Below are positions 36,175-46,308 of a DNA stretch of 64,000 bases, piece after piece (the first letter of the stretch is position 1; every line of letters starts with the position of its first letter). The stretch is from Siculibacillus lacustris. Its GTDB lineage: Bacteria > Pseudomonadota > Alphaproteobacteria > Rhizobiales > Ancalomicrobiaceae. Below the pieces are notes generated by a model, which searched no databases, was not told the DNA's origin, and saw only the letters and a program-made list of their open reading frames with translations. The translations under genes were made by a program, and so were the position numbers. The stretch spans positions 62,001 through 126,000 of the forward strand of contig NZ_SJFN01000011.1 in NCBI RefSeq assembly GCF_004328075.1, read 5' to 3'.

Positions 36175-37257
36175 ATGCGCGTCGACCTCTTCGATTTCGA
36201 ACTTCCGCCGGAAAGCATCGCCCTGCGCCCCGCCTCGCCGCGGGAGAGCGCGCGGCTGCTCGTCGTCCGGCCGGGCGCGGAGCCACCGCTCGTCGACGCC
36301 ACTGTCGCCGACCTGCCGTCCTGGCTGCGCGCCGGCGACGCCCTGGTGTTCAACGACACGCGGGTGATCCCGGCCGAACTCCACGGCGTCCGCATCCGCG
36401 AAGAGGCGCGCGCCGGCGTCGCCTTCAACCTGATCGAACGGGTCGATGCCTCGCACTGGCGGGCCTTCGCGCGGCCGGGCAAACGCCTGAAGGCCGGCGA
36501 CCGGGTGCTGTTCGGGGCGACCGGCTCCGCCTGCCAGCTCGGCGAGGCCTGGGCCAGCGTCACCGCCAAGGACGACGACGGGGTGGTCGATCTCGCCTTC
36601 GATCTCGCCGGACCCGATCTCGACGCGGCGATCCGGGCGCTCGGCAGCATGCCGCTGCCGCCCTACATCTCGGCGCGGCGCAAGGCCGATGACGCCGATA
36701 CCCGCGACTACCAGACCATCTACGCCCGCGAAGAGGGGGCGGTGGCGGCGCCGACCGCCGGGCTGCACTTCACGCCGGCGCTGATGGACCGGCTCGCCGC
36801 CCTCGGGGTCGAACGGCACTTCGTCACCCTCCACGTCGGCGCCGGCACCTTCCTGCCGGTCAAGGTCGACGATACCGCCGATCACAAGATGCATTTCGAG
36901 AGCGGCACGCTCGGCGCCGACACCGCGGCGGCACTCAATGCGGTGCGGGCGCGCGGCGGGCGGATCGTCGCGGTCGGCACCACTTCGCTCCGGATCCTCG
37001 AGAGCGCCTGCGACGAAGCCGGGCGGCTCGCGCCGTGGTCGGGGGCCACCGACATCTTCATCACGCCCGGCCGGCGGGTGCGCTCGGTCGACGCCTTGAT
37101 GACCAACTTCCACCTGCCGCGCTCGACGCTGTTCATGCTGGTCTCGGCCTTCTCCGGGCTCGACCGCATGCGCGCGGCCTATGCCCATGCGGTCGCCACC
37201 GGCTACCGCTTCTATTCCTACGGCGACGCCTCGCTGTTGTTTCCGGATCCGACATGA
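36175..37257 (+). CDS. queA: S-adenosylmethionine:tRNA ribosyltransferase-isomerase
   Basis: Queuosine enzyme of 360 aa that turns preQ1 in tRNA into epoxyqueuosine using the ribosyl part of SAM. Family blocks are [20 protein letters not shown] at the start, [55 protein letters not shown] and [19 protein letters not shown] near the end. The length is normal. It is coupled to tgt by an ATGA overlap (37254-37257). Confidence 0.97.
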   Translation: MRVDLFDFELPPESIALRPASPRESARLLVVRPGAEPPLVDATVADLPSWLRAGDALVFNDTRVIPAELHGVRIREEARAGVAFNLIERVDASHWRAFARPGKRLKAGDRVLFGATGSACQLGEAWASVTAKDDDGVVDLAFDLAGPDLDAAIRALGSMPLPPYISARRKADDADTRDYQTIYAREEGAVAAPTAGLHFTPALMDRLAALGVERHFVTLHVGAGTFLPVKVDDTADHKMHFESGTLGADTAAALNAVRARGGRIVAVGTTSLRILESACDEAGRLAPWSGATDIFITPGRRVRSVDALMTNFHLPRSTLFMLVSAFSGLDRMRAAYAHAVATGYRFYSYGDASLLFPDPT

Positions 37258-38420
37258 CCGAACTCACCCGTCCCGACGCGGCCCCTTCCGAAGCGCCGGC
37301 CTTCGGCTTCGCGCTACACGCCACCGACGGCACCGCGCGGCGCGGCACGGTGACGACCGCCCACGGCGAGATCCGCACCCCGGCCTTCATGCCGGTGGGC
37401 ACGCTCGGCACGGTCAAGTGCCTCTATCCCGAGCAGGTGCGCGCGACCGGTGCCGACATCCTGCTCGGCAACACCTATCACCTGATGCTGCGCCCCGGCG
37501 CCGAGCGGGTGGCGGGGCAGGGGGGCCTGCACCGCTTCATGAACTGGCCCCATCCGATCCTCACCGATTCCGGCGGCTTCCAGGTCATGTCGCTCGCCAA
37601 GCTCAGAAAAATCACCGAGAAGGGCGTCACCTTCCAGAGCCACGTCGACGGCTCGCGCCACGAGTTGACGCCGGAGCGATCGCTGGAAATCCAGGGTCTG
37701 CTCGGCTCGGACATCCAGATGCAGCTCGACGAATGTGTCGCCCTGCCGGCCGACCGGCGCGAGATGGAACGGGCGATGGAGCTCAGCCTGCGCTGGGCGG
37801 CGCGCTCCAAGGCGGCGTTCTTCGGGCGCCGCGGCCACGGCCTGTTCGGCATCGTCCAGGGCGGCGACGACGAGGAGCTCCGCGCCCGCTCCGCGGCCGG
37901 GCTGGTGGAGATCGGCTTCGACGGCTATGCGCTCGGCGGCCTGGCGGTCGGCGAGCCGCAGGAGGTGATGTTCCGGGTGATCGAGGCGACCGCCCCGGCC
38001 CTGCCGGCCGACCGGCCGCGCTATCTGATGGGGGTCGGCACGCCGCAGGACATCCTCGGCGGCGTCGCCCGCGGCATCGACATGTTCGACTGCGTGATGC
38101 CGACCCGGGCCGGCCGGCATGGGCTCGCCTATACCCGCTACGGCAAGGTCAATCTGCGCAACGCCCGCCACGCCGACGATCCCCGACCGCTCGACGCGGC
38201 CTCCGATTGCCCGGCGGCGCGCGACTGGTCGCGGGCCTATCTCCACCATCTGGTGCGCACCGGCGAGGCGCTCGGCGCGATGCTGCTGACCCACGTCAAC
38301 GTCGCCTATTACCAGAGCCTGATGGCCGAGCTGCGGGTGGCGATCGAGACCGGCCGCTTCGCGGAAGTGAAGGCGCAGATCGAGGCCGACTGGGCGCGCG
38401 GCGACATCGCCGCGCTGTGA
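37254..38420 (+). CDS. tgt: tRNA-guanine transglycosylase with degenerate zinc site
   Basis: A 388-aa enzyme that swaps guanine-34 for preQ1 in tRNAs with GUN anticodons. The catalytic pair is present: D105 ([12 protein letters not shown]) and D279 ([15 protein letters not shown]). [12 protein letters not shown] and [12 protein letters not shown] also fit. However, the zinc site that in E. coli is CxCx2C plus a His reads here SDCPAARDW (S317, C319, A322), and the His position is Val348, with a His one residue earlier. So one of four ligands remains in register. Frame and length are intact and queA is coupled upstream, so the gene is probably functional in a zinc-independent form; I have a weak recollection that related Hyphomicrobiales share part of this loss. 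Its stop is 3 bp from the convergent ATPase gene. Confidence 0.94.
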   Translation: MTELTRPDAAPSEAPAFGFALHATDGTARRGTVTTAHGEIRTPAFMPVGTLGTVKCLYPEQVRATGADILLGNTYHLMLRPGAERVAGQGGLHRFMNWPHPILTDSGGFQVMSLAKLRKITEKGVTFQSHVDGSRHELTPERSLEIQGLLGSDIQMQLDECVALPADRREMERAMELSLRWAARSKAAFFGRRGHGLFGIVQGGDDEELRARSAAGLVEIGFDGYALGGLAVGEPQEVMFRVIEATAPALPADRPRYLMGVGTPQDILGGVARGIDMFDCVMPTRAGRHGLAYTRYGKVNLRNARHADDPRPLDAASDCPAARDWSRAYLHHLVRTGEALGAMLLTHVNVAYYQSLMAELRVAIETGRFAEVKAQIEADWARGDIAAL

Positions 38421-38423
38421 ATC

Positions 38424-40952
38424 TCACGCCGCGAAGCGCGCCCGGAACGGCCGCTTGAGCCCTTCGAGCACCACCAGCACCAGGGCACCGGCGGCGAGCG
38501 TCACCAGAAGATCGTCGCCGTGCAGCGGGCCGAAGCGGAACAGCCGGCTCGCCGGCGGCCAGGTCAGGGTCACCGCCGCGATCGCCGCGATGCCGACCAG
38601 CACGGCGATCAGCGCGGCGTTGGGCCGGATCAGCGCGGTCACCAGCGAGGTGCCGAAGCTGCGGTTGACCAGCGCCAGCCCGATCAGCGCCATGATCAGC
38701 GAGAAGAAGGCGAGCGCCCGGACTTCCGTCTCGGGCATGCCGCGATGGAGGGCGAAGAGAGTGATCGCCGCCACCGTGGCGAAGGCCAGCACGCCCTGCA
38801 GCACGCTCCACACCACCAGCGGGATCGAGAACAGCGGCGCCGCGGGATCGCGCGGCGGCCGCTTCATGACGTTGGCCTCTTCGATCTCGGCCTCGAACAC
38901 CAGCGAGCACACCGGATCGATCACCATCTCCAGCACCGCGATGTGCATCGGTCCGAACAGCAGCGGCAAACCGAGCATCAGCGGCATCAGGGCGAGGCCG
39001 GCGATCGGCACATGGATGGCGAAGATGAAGCCCATCGCCTTGCGCAGATTGTCGTAGATGCGACGGCCGAGCCGGATCGCCCGGACGATCGAGCCGAAAT
39101 CGTCGTCGAGCAGGACCATCGACGCGGCCTGACGGGCGACGTCGGTGCCGCGCCCGCCCATGGCGATGCCGATGTGGGCGGCCTTCAGCGACGGGGCATC
39201 GTTGACGCCGTCGCCGGTCATCCCGACCACTTCGCCGTCGCTCTTCAGGGCCTCGACGATGCGCAGCTTCTGTTCCGGCAGGATGCGGGCGAAGACCGAG
39301 GTGTCGCGCACCCGGAGGGCGAGATCGGCGTCCGACATCTCGGACATCTCGGTGCCGGTGACCACCCGCTCGGCGCCGATGCCGGCGCCGGCGGCGATGG
39401 CGCGGGCGGTCGCGGGATGGTCGCCGGTGATCATCACCACCCGGATCCCGGCGGCGCGGCATTCGGCGACCGCCGCCGGCACCCCCTCGCGCAAGGGGTC
39501 GGCGAGGCCGACCAGCCCGAGGAACGCGAAGGCGACGTCGCCGGGGGCCGCCGGCCGCGCGATCCCGTCGGTCTCGGCCTCGGCCACGCCGAGCACCCGC
39601 AGGCCGGCGGCGGCCATGGTCTCGACGGTGGCGCGGATTTCGGTGCGAGCGGCCTCGGGGAGGCGGCACAGGCCGGCGATCGCCTCCGGCGCGCCCTTGG
39701 CGGCGAGGCGGAAGCCGGGGGCACCCGCGGCGCGCGGCCACAGGTTGGTCACCGCCAGAAGGTCGCGGCTGATGCCCCAGGTGTGGAGCGGTCGCTCGGC
39801 CGGGGTCGCCGCGGCAGCGAGCGGATGGGCGAAGAAGGCCTTTTCCATCGGGTCGGTCGGATCGACCGACGAGGCGAGGCGACCACAGGCGACGAGCGCC
39901 AGCGCCGCGGCATCGTCCTCGGCGGCGGCCGCCGCCCGGCCGTCGGGGTGCAGTTCGGCGATGGTCATGCGGTTGCGGGTCAGCGTGCCGGTCTTGTCGG
40001 TGCACAGCACGGTCGCCGAGCCGAGGGTCTCGATCGCCGCGGCGCGGCGGGTCAGCACCCGGGCCTCGGAGATGCGGCGGGCGCCCATCGCCAGGAACAC
40101 GGTGAGGACCACCGGAAACTCCTCCGGCAGCATCGACATGCCGATGGCGATGCCGGCGAGCAGCGCGTCGAGCCAACTGCCGCGCAACAGGCCGTAGAGC
40201 CCCACCACGGCCAGCGCGACGCCGCCGCCGCCGATGGCGCACCAGCGCACGATCACCAGCATCTGCTGCCGCAGGCGCGGCGGTTCGGTGGTGAGTTCGT
40301 CGAGGGACTTGCCGATGCGGCCGATCTCGCCGGCCGGTCCGGTGGCGATCACCTGAGCGCGGCCTTGGCCCCGCACCACGAAGGTGCCGGCATAGACGTT
40401 GGGCAGATCGGCGCCGCCGGGACGGCGGGCGACCAGGGCCTCGTCCGCCGCGGCGGGGCGCTTGTGCACCGCCACCGACTCGCCGGTCAGCAACGACTCG
40501 TCGACCTCGAGCTCCCAGCCGTCGACGATCACCGCGTCGGCGGCGATGCGGTCGCCGTCGGCGAGCACCAGAATGTCGCCGCGCACCACCTCGCGGCCGG
40601 CGATCAGGCGGACCGCGCCGTCGCGCACCACCCGCGCCTGGGGCGCCGACAGATCGCGGAGCGCCTCGAGCACCCGCTCGGTACGGCTCTCCTGGACCAC
40701 GGTGATCGCCACCGACAGGCCGGCGAAGACCAGGAGCACCAGCGCTTCGGCGAGACTGCCGAGGATCGAATAGATCACCCCGCCGCCGATCAGCAGGGCC
40801 AGCATCGGTTCGCGCAGCACCTCCAGGACGATCCGCAGGATGTCGCGGCGCCCGGCGGCGGGAAGCTCGTTGGCGCCTTCGGCGGCGAGACGGGCGGCAG
40901 CCTCGGGTCCGGTCAATCCGCGGGAGGGATCGACGGCGCTGTCATCGGCCAT
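38424..40952 (-). CDS. P2-type cation-transporting ATPase
   Basis: Membrane ion pump of 842 aa. The actuator-domain motif is LLTGESVAV (TGES 156-159), the membrane motif is PEEFP (276-280) in GMSMLPEEFPVVLTVF, the phosphorylated Asp is D319 in CTDKTGTLT, and the hinge is MTGDGVNDAPSLKAA. About four N-terminal and six C-terminal helices are evident. The architecture is that of Ca2+/Mn2+-like P2 pumps, with PEEFP in place of the PEGLP common in SERCA-type members, so ion specificity is open. N- and C-terminal metal-binding domains of heavy-metal pumps are absent. It lies downstream of opgGH on the same strand with a 129-bp gap and is convergent with tgt. Confidence 0.92.
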   Translation of the reverse strand: MADDSAVDPSRGLTGPEAAARLAAEGANELPAAGRRDILRIVLEVLREPMLALLIGGGVIYSILGSLAEALVLLVFAGLSVAITVVQESRTERVLEALRDLSAPQARVVRDGAVRLIAGREVVRGDILVLADGDRIAADAVIVDGWELEVDESLLTGESVAVHKRPAAADEALVARRPGGADLPNVYAGTFVVRGQGRAQVIATGPAGEIGRIGKSLDELTTEPPRLRQQMLVIVRWCAIGGGGVALAVVGLYGLLRGSWLDALLAGIAIGMSMLPEEFPVVLTVFLAMGARRISEARVLTRRAAAIETLGSATVLCTDKTGTLTRNRMTIAELHPDGRAAAAAEDDAAALALVACGRLASSVDPTDPMEKAFFAHPLAAAATPAERPLHTWGISRDLLAVTNLWPRAAGAPGFRLAAKGAPEAIAGLCRLPEAARTEIRATVETMAAAGLRVLGVAEAETDGIARPAAPGDVAFAFLGLVGLADPLREGVPAAVAECRAAGIRVVMITGDHPATARAIAAGAGIGAERVVTGTEMSEMSDADLALRVRDTSVFARILPEQKLRIVEALKSDGEVVGMTGDGVNDAPSLKAAHIGIAMGGRGTDVARQAASMVLLDDDFGSIVRAIRLGRRIYDNLRKAMGFIFAIHVPIAGLALMPLMLGLPLLFGPMHIAVLEMVIDPVCSLVFEAEIEEANVMKRPPRDPAAPLFSIPLVVWSVLQGVLAFATVAAITLFALHRGMPETEVRALAFFSLIMALIGLALVNRSFGTSLVTALIRPNAALIAVLVGIAAIAAVTLTWPPASRLFRFGPLHGDDLLVTLAAGALVLVVLEGLKRPFRARFAA

Positions 40953-41081
40953 GGCGTCGTCCAGGCTGGCGTCCCGGTGGGGCCGGGACGCCTCAACCTA
41001 GCACGGATGGCGGTCCGATCGGGTGACGTTCCAGTCGCAACGGCAGGCGGCGCGGTTGCGGACGACGAATGTCGGTGGCGT

Positions 41082-43331
41082 TCAGGATGTCGGAAGGGGC
41101 GACGGTGCGGCGGCCGGCGCGGCTTCCGCCGGCACGATCGTCGGGGTCGGCTCCGGCTCGACGATCAGCCGGTCGATGGCGGCGATCAGATGGGGATCGC
41201 ACAGCACCGCCATGCGCTCCTTCTGGCCGAGCCAGGCCAGGACCTCGTCGAAATGGGTCGCCTCGTCGATCTTGGCGGCGGCCATCACCGGATCGAGCTC
41301 CGGCCGGCCGCGGGCCCTGAGCGGGATCGGCAGATGCATGCGCGCATGAACGGCGCGGATCGCCGGCACTTCGACCACCGCGGTCAGCCCGTCTTCGACC
41401 TCCGGCAGGTCGGCCTGGGCGAGGCTCTGGGCGTGCGCGGCGGCCGCGAGGATGGCCGGCGGATCGGTCTCCTCGGGGATCAGCAGCAGGTGGCGGCGCT
41501 TCAGCCACAGACCGGCGGCCAGCGACCCGGAGGTCCAGGAGATCGGCACGGCGAAGAGCAGGCCGATCAGGGTCGGCGCCATCCAGGCGAGGATCGCCGG
41601 CGAGATGACATAGGCCGCGAGCGCCATCATCGCGCCGATCGCCGCGTGCTGCCAGTGATGGCGGATGACTTCGGCCAGCGGAATGCCGCCGTCGTCGCGG
41701 CGCTGGGTCTTCCAGCCGGAATCGGCGCCGAGCAGGATCTCCGCGACGTGGCGGCTCTGCAGCAACATCATCACCGGGGCGACCAGCGCCGAGACCACGG
41801 TCTCGAGCAGCATCCCGACGATGATCGAGACGGTGCCGCCGGAGCGCTTGCGGATGTCGGAGCGCAGGATCGACTCGATGGTGCCGAGCAGCTTCGGCAG
41901 CAGCAGCACCCCCATGGTGATGATGAACAGCTGGAGCGCGCGTTCGCTGTCGAAGCGCGGCCAGGCCGGATAGAGCGAGAATTCCTTGGAGAAATATTCC
42001 GGCCGGATGAACCGGGCCTGCAGGGCGAGCGCCAGGCCGACCATCAGCAGCGCCAGCCAGATCGGCGAGGCGAGGTAGCTCATGATGCCGGTGGCGAAGT
42101 GGACGCGCGACGGCCACACCAGACCGCGGGTCGGCAGCACGGCGATGTGCTGGAGATTGCCCTGGGCCCAGCGGCGGTCGCGGATCGCCACGTCGAGCAG
42201 CGACGGCGGGCTCTCCTCGTAGGAGCCGCCGAGCCACGGCACCATGTAGACCGCCCAGCCGCCGCGGCGGATCAGCGCCGCCTCGACGAAGTCGTGGCTC
42301 ATCACGTGACCCCCGAAGGGCTTGCGGCCCTTGAGCTCCGGCAGGCCACAGCAGGCAGCGAAGGCGCGGGTGCGGATGATCGCGTTGTGGCCCCAGTAGT
42401 TGCCGTCGCGGCCGTGCCACACGGCGAGGCCGCGGGCGATCACCGGCCCGTAGATGCGGCCGGCGAACTGCTGCAGGCGGGCGAACAGGGTGTTGCGGTT
42501 GGCGATCACCGGCAGGGTCTGGATGATCCCGGCCTTGGGATCGTCCTCCATCAGCCGGGCGAGGGTGATCAGCGTCTCGCCCATCATAAGGCTGTCGGCG
42601 TCGAGCACCAGCATGTGCTCGTAGCGGCCGCCCCAGCGGGTGACGAAATCCTCGAGATTGCCTGCCTTGCGCGCGATGTTCTTGTGACGGCGGCGATACC
42701 AGACCTTCATGCGCCCGCCGAGCCGGCCGCGCAGCCGGTCGATCGCCAGTTCCTCCTCGACCCAAACCGTCTGATCGGTGGTGTCGGAACAGACGAAGAT
42801 CTCGAAGTGCTCGCCGGCGCCCAGCGCGATGATCTCCTCGGCCATCGCCTCGAGGGCGCCGAGGGTGCGGGCCGGGCTCTCGTTGTAGACCGGCATCACC
42901 AGGGCGGTGACGACGCCGAGCGGGCGGTCGAGGTCGGTCGGGCGGCGCTCGAAGAAGCCGGCGACGAATCCGGCGATGCCGCTCGCCGCCGACAGGGCGA
43001 TCCACGAGAAGGTCAGGCCGAAGAACACGATCAACGGCCATTCCAGGCCGACGATGCCGCCGGCCGAGACCACTCCGACCATTTCGCGCACGCCATAGGC
43101 CGACAGCAGCGCCGCCACGCCGAACACGAAGATCCGGGTGACCTGCGTCGCCGAGGTCGGCGGGCCGTCGACCTCGGTCGCGCTCGGCCCGGTCCAGCGG
43201 TCGAGACGTTGGACCGGCATCGGGATCGGCGCCTCGGGCGGAACCGGCGACGGGAAGGCGGGCGGCGAAGCGAGGGGCTCGGCGGTCAAAGGGGCAATCC
43301 GGAGGTCGGCGGAAACGGGCAGATCGGTCAT
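41082..43331 (-). CDS. opgH: Osmoregulated periplasmic glucan glucosyltransferase OpgH
   Basis: Inner-membrane family-2 glycosyltransferase of 749 aa that polymerises the beta-1,2 glucan backbone from UDP-glucose. Two N-terminal helices precede the catalytic domain: VMPVYNESPARTLGALEAMA, VCSDTTDQTVW, LVLDADSLMMGETL (DxD), GHVMSHDFVEAALIRRGGW and IRDRRWAQGNLQH (the QxxRW-equivalent). Several membrane helices follow. The start at 43331 (MTDLPVSADLRIAP) overlaps the opgG stop by ATGA, so translation is coupled. The product acts with OpgG and gives envelope glucans made at low osmolarity. Confidence 0.95.
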   Translation of the reverse strand: MTDLPVSADLRIAPLTAEPLASPPAFPSPVPPEAPIPMPVQRLDRWTGPSATEVDGPPTSATQVTRIFVFGVAALLSAYGVREMVGVVSAGGIVGLEWPLIVFFGLTFSWIALSAASGIAGFVAGFFERRPTDLDRPLGVVTALVMPVYNESPARTLGALEAMAEEIIALGAGEHFEIFVCSDTTDQTVWVEEELAIDRLRGRLGGRMKVWYRRRHKNIARKAGNLEDFVTRWGGRYEHMLVLDADSLMMGETLITLARLMEDDPKAGIIQTLPVIANRNTLFARLQQFAGRIYGPVIARGLAVWHGRDGNYWGHNAIIRTRAFAACCGLPELKGRKPFGGHVMSHDFVEAALIRRGGWAVYMVPWLGGSYEESPPSLLDVAIRDRRWAQGNLQHIAVLPTRGLVWPSRVHFATGIMSYLASPIWLALLMVGLALALQARFIRPEYFSKEFSLYPAWPRFDSERALQLFIITMGVLLLPKLLGTIESILRSDIRKRSGGTVSIIVGMLLETVVSALVAPVMMLLQSRHVAEILLGADSGWKTQRRDDGGIPLAEVIRHHWQHAAIGAMMALAAYVISPAILAWMAPTLIGLLFAVPISWTSGSLAAGLWLKRRHLLLIPEETDPPAILAAAAHAQSLAQADLPEVEDGLTAVVEVPAIRAVHARMHLPIPLRARGRPELDPVMAAAKIDEATHFDEVLAWLGQKERMAVLCDPHLIAAIDRLIVEPEPTPTIVPAEAAPAAAPSPLPTS

Positions 43332-44878
43332 GCCACCCACCGATAGAGCCAGGTCTCGCTGACCGGCTTGGTACCGTCGGTCAGTTGCACCCGGAGTTCG
43401 GAGAGCGGCGCGTTGCGCGGATCGAGGTCGAAGGTCACGCGATAACCGCCGGTCACCGGGTTGGGTTTCAGGGTCGGCGCGACCAGTTTGCCGGCCGAGG
43501 CCGTGGCGACCAGTTTGACCTGGGCGGGGGCGGGCATCGGACCGACGAAGTCGATCATCCAGCGCCGCCAGTTGCCTTCGGCGCCCTGGCCCTCGCGGGT
43601 GTCGTCGACCCAGCCGAGGCTGGCGGGCAGGCTGCCGTCGGCGAGCCAGCGCAGCCGGTAGGCGGCGGAAAACTCCTGGCCGGCCGGCAGCTTGGCCTTG
43701 GGGCGCCAATAGGCGACGATGTTTTCGTGGATCTCGCCGTCGGAGGGGATCTCGACCAGCACCACCGAGCCCTTGCCCCAGTCGCCGACCGGCTCGACCC
43801 AGGCGGTCGGGCGCAGGTCCCAGCGGTTGTCGAGGTCGAGATAGTCGGTGAAGTCGCGGGCGCGCTGGACGAGGCCGAAGCCGAGCGGATTCTCGTCGCC
43901 GAAGGCCGAGATCTGGAGATTCTTCGGATTCGCGGTGGGCCGCCACAGGCGTTCGCCCTGACCGGTCTGGACCGCCAGCCCGTCGGACAGATGCACCGCC
44001 TGGCGCACGTCGTCGAAGCGGCTGCGGCCGATGCCGCCGTAGAGGAACATGGTGTTGAGCGCGCCCAGCCCGATGTGCGACATCTCCTCACGCGGAAACA
44101 GCGTCAGTTCCACGTCGATCGAGGTCTCGTCGCCGGGGCGCAGGGTGAAGCGGTAGGCGCCGACCACCGGGCGGCTCTCGAGCAGCCCGTAGAGGCGGAT
44201 CGACTGGGCGTTCTCCTCGGGCTTCTCGACATAGAAGCGGGTGAACACCGGGAAGATCTCGCCCTCGGGATCGGCGGTGTTGATGGCGAGACCGCGGGCG
44301 GTCAGGCCGTATTGCAGGCCGCGGGCCAGCGCCTTGAAATAGGACGCGCCCTGGAACACCGCGAATTCGGGGTTGCGGTTGTTGTCGCCGGGCCGGCGCA
44401 GCTTGAGGCCCGACAGCGGCATGGCGACGACCTCTTCGGGCGCCTTGATCGAGGCGCCCCAGTCGAAGCTGTCGCGGTCGGCGCCGATCGGCAGCGCCTG
44501 ACCGCCTTCCACCAGATAGATGCGGACGGCGCGGTTGTAGACCGAACCGGCGGCCATCGGCTCGAGGCGGAAGCCGACACGATCGTCGCGCCAGATCATC
44601 CGGTCGCGCTTCCAACGGATGTCGCGATACTGATCGAAGGAGAGGTCGCGGAACCGCTGCGGCACATCGGCGCCCGGATCGTTCCAGGCGGCCGCGGCCA
44701 TCTTGCGGGCCTCGTCCTTGAGGCCGGCGAAGGAGAACGCGGCGGGCTGCTCCTGCGGCTCGGGCCGACGCGCGGGCACTTCCGGAATGGGCGCGTCCTG
44801 CGCGGCGGCGGGCGCCACGCCGAGCCCGAGTGCGGCGGCTGCGGCCAGGGACGAGGTGAGAAAGTCTCGGCGATCCAT
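43328..44878 (-). CDS. opgG: Periplasmic glucan biosynthesis protein OpgG
   Basis: A 516-aa periplasmic protein needed for osmoregulated glucan synthesis. The N-terminus MDRRDFLTSSLAAAAALG is a twin-arginine-like signal, cleaved probably near AAAQDAP. The mature part shows FAGLKDEARKMAAA, FDQYRDIRWKRDRMIWRDD, FPVFTRFYVEKPEENAQSIR, LFLYGGIGRSRFDDVRQAVH-type blocks and DFTDYLDLDNRWDLRPTAW, all typical of OpgG/OpgD. It is first in the opgGH pair, with the promoter in the 478-bp region upstream. The Tat-type signal would fit OpgD as well, but linkage to opgH supports OpgG. Confidence 0.93.
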   Translation of the reverse strand: MDRRDFLTSSLAAAAALGLGVAPAAAQDAPIPEVPARRPEPQEQPAAFSFAGLKDEARKMAAAAWNDPGADVPQRFRDLSFDQYRDIRWKRDRMIWRDDRVGFRLEPMAAGSVYNRAVRIYLVEGGQALPIGADRDSFDWGASIKAPEEVVAMPLSGLKLRRPGDNNRNPEFAVFQGASYFKALARGLQYGLTARGLAINTADPEGEIFPVFTRFYVEKPEENAQSIRLYGLLESRPVVGAYRFTLRPGDETSIDVELTLFPREEMSHIGLGALNTMFLYGGIGRSRFDDVRQAVHLSDGLAVQTGQGERLWRPTANPKNLQISAFGDENPLGFGLVQRARDFTDYLDLDNRWDLRPTAWVEPVGDWGKGSVVLVEIPSDGEIHENIVAYWRPKAKLPAGQEFSAAYRLRWLADGSLPASLGWVDDTREGQGAEGNWRRWMIDFVGPMPAPAQVKLVATASAGKLVAPTLKPNPVTGGYRVTFDLDPRNAPLSELRVQLTDGTKPVSETWLYRWVA

Positions 44879-45356
44879 GGTGGAGATCCGTCGGACGAAA
44901 CATGGCCGGAATTACGGCATCGGGAGGGGGGCGAGCTTCGGCGGAGCGGGTCGCCCGCCCTTGGTCGAAGAACGCGCGGCGCCACCGGATCCGCGCGTCC
45001 GGCGAGCGGCGGACCATAGCCCATTCCGATGACCGGTCAAAGACTTCAATCGGTCGCCGCGGGTGGTTTCGACGCTCCCGTGACGGTCGCGCGAGCGTCG
45101 CTGAGCCGGTCGCCGCTGCGACGGTAGCAGGAGCCGACGATCACCGGCGCGACGGGCGGCGGGACGCGAGCCGACGAAGCTTGTTGTGTCTTCGACAATA
45201 CAGCACACCGATGGTCCGCGACGTCCGGTTCGCGACGCGGCGGCCGTGCGACGATCGCCGATAAGGCCCCGATTCGACGGGGGAACGACGGCGCGCACCC
45301 CGCAGCGGGGCGGCACGTGCCTTGCTTGGGGTTGGCCGACCGACGAGGGAGCGACC
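44879..45356. other. Divergent intergenic region between opgG and the molybdenum-hydroxylase accessory gene
   Basis: A 478-bp region. Bases 45175-45215 dip in GC (around TTGTTGTGTCTTCGACAATA) and are the most promoter-like part, although no clear -35/-10 pair can be assigned. No coding frame with protein-like composition is present. Confidence 0.5.
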
Positions 45357-46223
45357 ATGCTGGGATCCGATCTGGCGACTTTTCTGAGCGGGAGGGGGCG
45401 CCCCTTCGCGGTGGTGCTCGGCACCAACGAGATCGCCTCGGCGATCGCCGTGCACCTGACCCGGGCCGGCGACGGGGTGGCTCTGGTCCACGACCCGCAC
45501 CCGCCGGTGCTGCGCCGGGCGATGGCCTTCGACGACGCGCTCTACGGCGATCCGGCGACCGTCGAGGGAATCACCGGCTTGCGCTGCGAGACCACCCTCG
45601 AGGTGGTGGCGGCGTTGGCCGAGCCCCATCGCGTCGCCCCGACCCTGCTCGATCTGTCGCATCTCCTGGCGCTGCGCTCGCCCGCCGTGCTGGTCGACGC
45701 GCGGCTGCAGAAGGACCGCACCGCCCCCGACCTGCGCGGTCTGGCGGCGATCGCCATCGGCGTCGGGCCGAATTTCGCGGTCGGGGTCAATTGCGACGTG
45801 GCCATCGAGACCCATCCGGAAGTGGTCGGGCGGGTGCTGTTCGGCGGCGCGACGCGGCGGGCCGACGGATGCTCGCCGCTGCTCGGCGCGGTCGGCGGCG
45901 ATCGCCTGCTGCGCGCGCCGCAGGCCGGCCGCTGGCACACCCCCCACGACATCGGCCAGCGCATCTACCGCGGCCAGGTGGTCGGGCGGGTCGACGGCGA
46001 GGCGATCGTCGCGCCCTTCGACGGGATCCTGCGCGGTGTGGTGCGCGACGCGACCGAGGTGACCATCCGCGCCAAACTGGTCGAGATCGATCCGCGTGGT
46101 CGCGCGGCGCGCTGGACCGGTATCGACGAGCGCGGCCGGGCGATCGCTTCCGCCGTGGTCGCCGCGGCGGCCCGCGCCTCCGCCGACCGCCGGTCGCCCG
46201 TCGGGCTCGATCAGCTTCACTGA
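45357..46223 (+). CDS. Selenium-dependent molybdenum hydroxylase accessory protein, YqeB-like
   Basis: A 288-aa protein resembling the EF2563/YqeB family linked to molybdenum hydroxylases. The N-terminal nucleotide-fold segment reads VVLGTNEIASAIAVHLTRAG then ALVHDPHPPVLRRAMAFDDA, as in that family. The middle has IGVGPNFAVGVNCDVAIETH, and the C-terminus has RLLRAPQAGRW, IGQRIYRGQVVGRVDG and IVAPFDGILRGVVRD, a lipoyl-like hairpin. The start at 45357 follows GAGGGA. In other genomes the gene lies among xanthine-dehydrogenase-like genes; here no hydroxylase subunit is nearby, so it is an orphan and its client is unknown. Confidence 0.78.
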   Translation: MLGSDLATFLSGRGRPFAVVLGTNEIASAIAVHLTRAGDGVALVHDPHPPVLRRAMAFDDALYGDPATVEGITGLRCETTLEVVAALAEPHRVAPTLLDLSHLLALRSPAVLVDARLQKDRTAPDLRGLAAIAIGVGPNFAVGVNCDVAIETHPEVVGRVLFGGATRRADGCSPLLGAVGGDRLLRAPQAGRWHTPHDIGQRIYRGQVVGRVDGEAIVAPFDGILRGVVRDATEVTIRAKLVEIDPRGRAARWTGIDERGRAIASAVVAAAARASADRRSPVGLDQLH

Positions 46224-46308
46224 GCGCGGGGCGTACGTCCCGGGTCCCATCCGCCGCTTGTCGCGCGGCGGCGCTGCGCTAGAGTGCCGCCGACGCGGGC
46301 GGAGGGAC

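Noticed and set aside
38520-43346. Plus-strand open frame of 1608 codons spanning the ATPase and opgH
   Set aside because: It runs antisense through two unrelated genes and their intergenic gap, with Gln/His/Asp/Arg-biased sequence and no domain.
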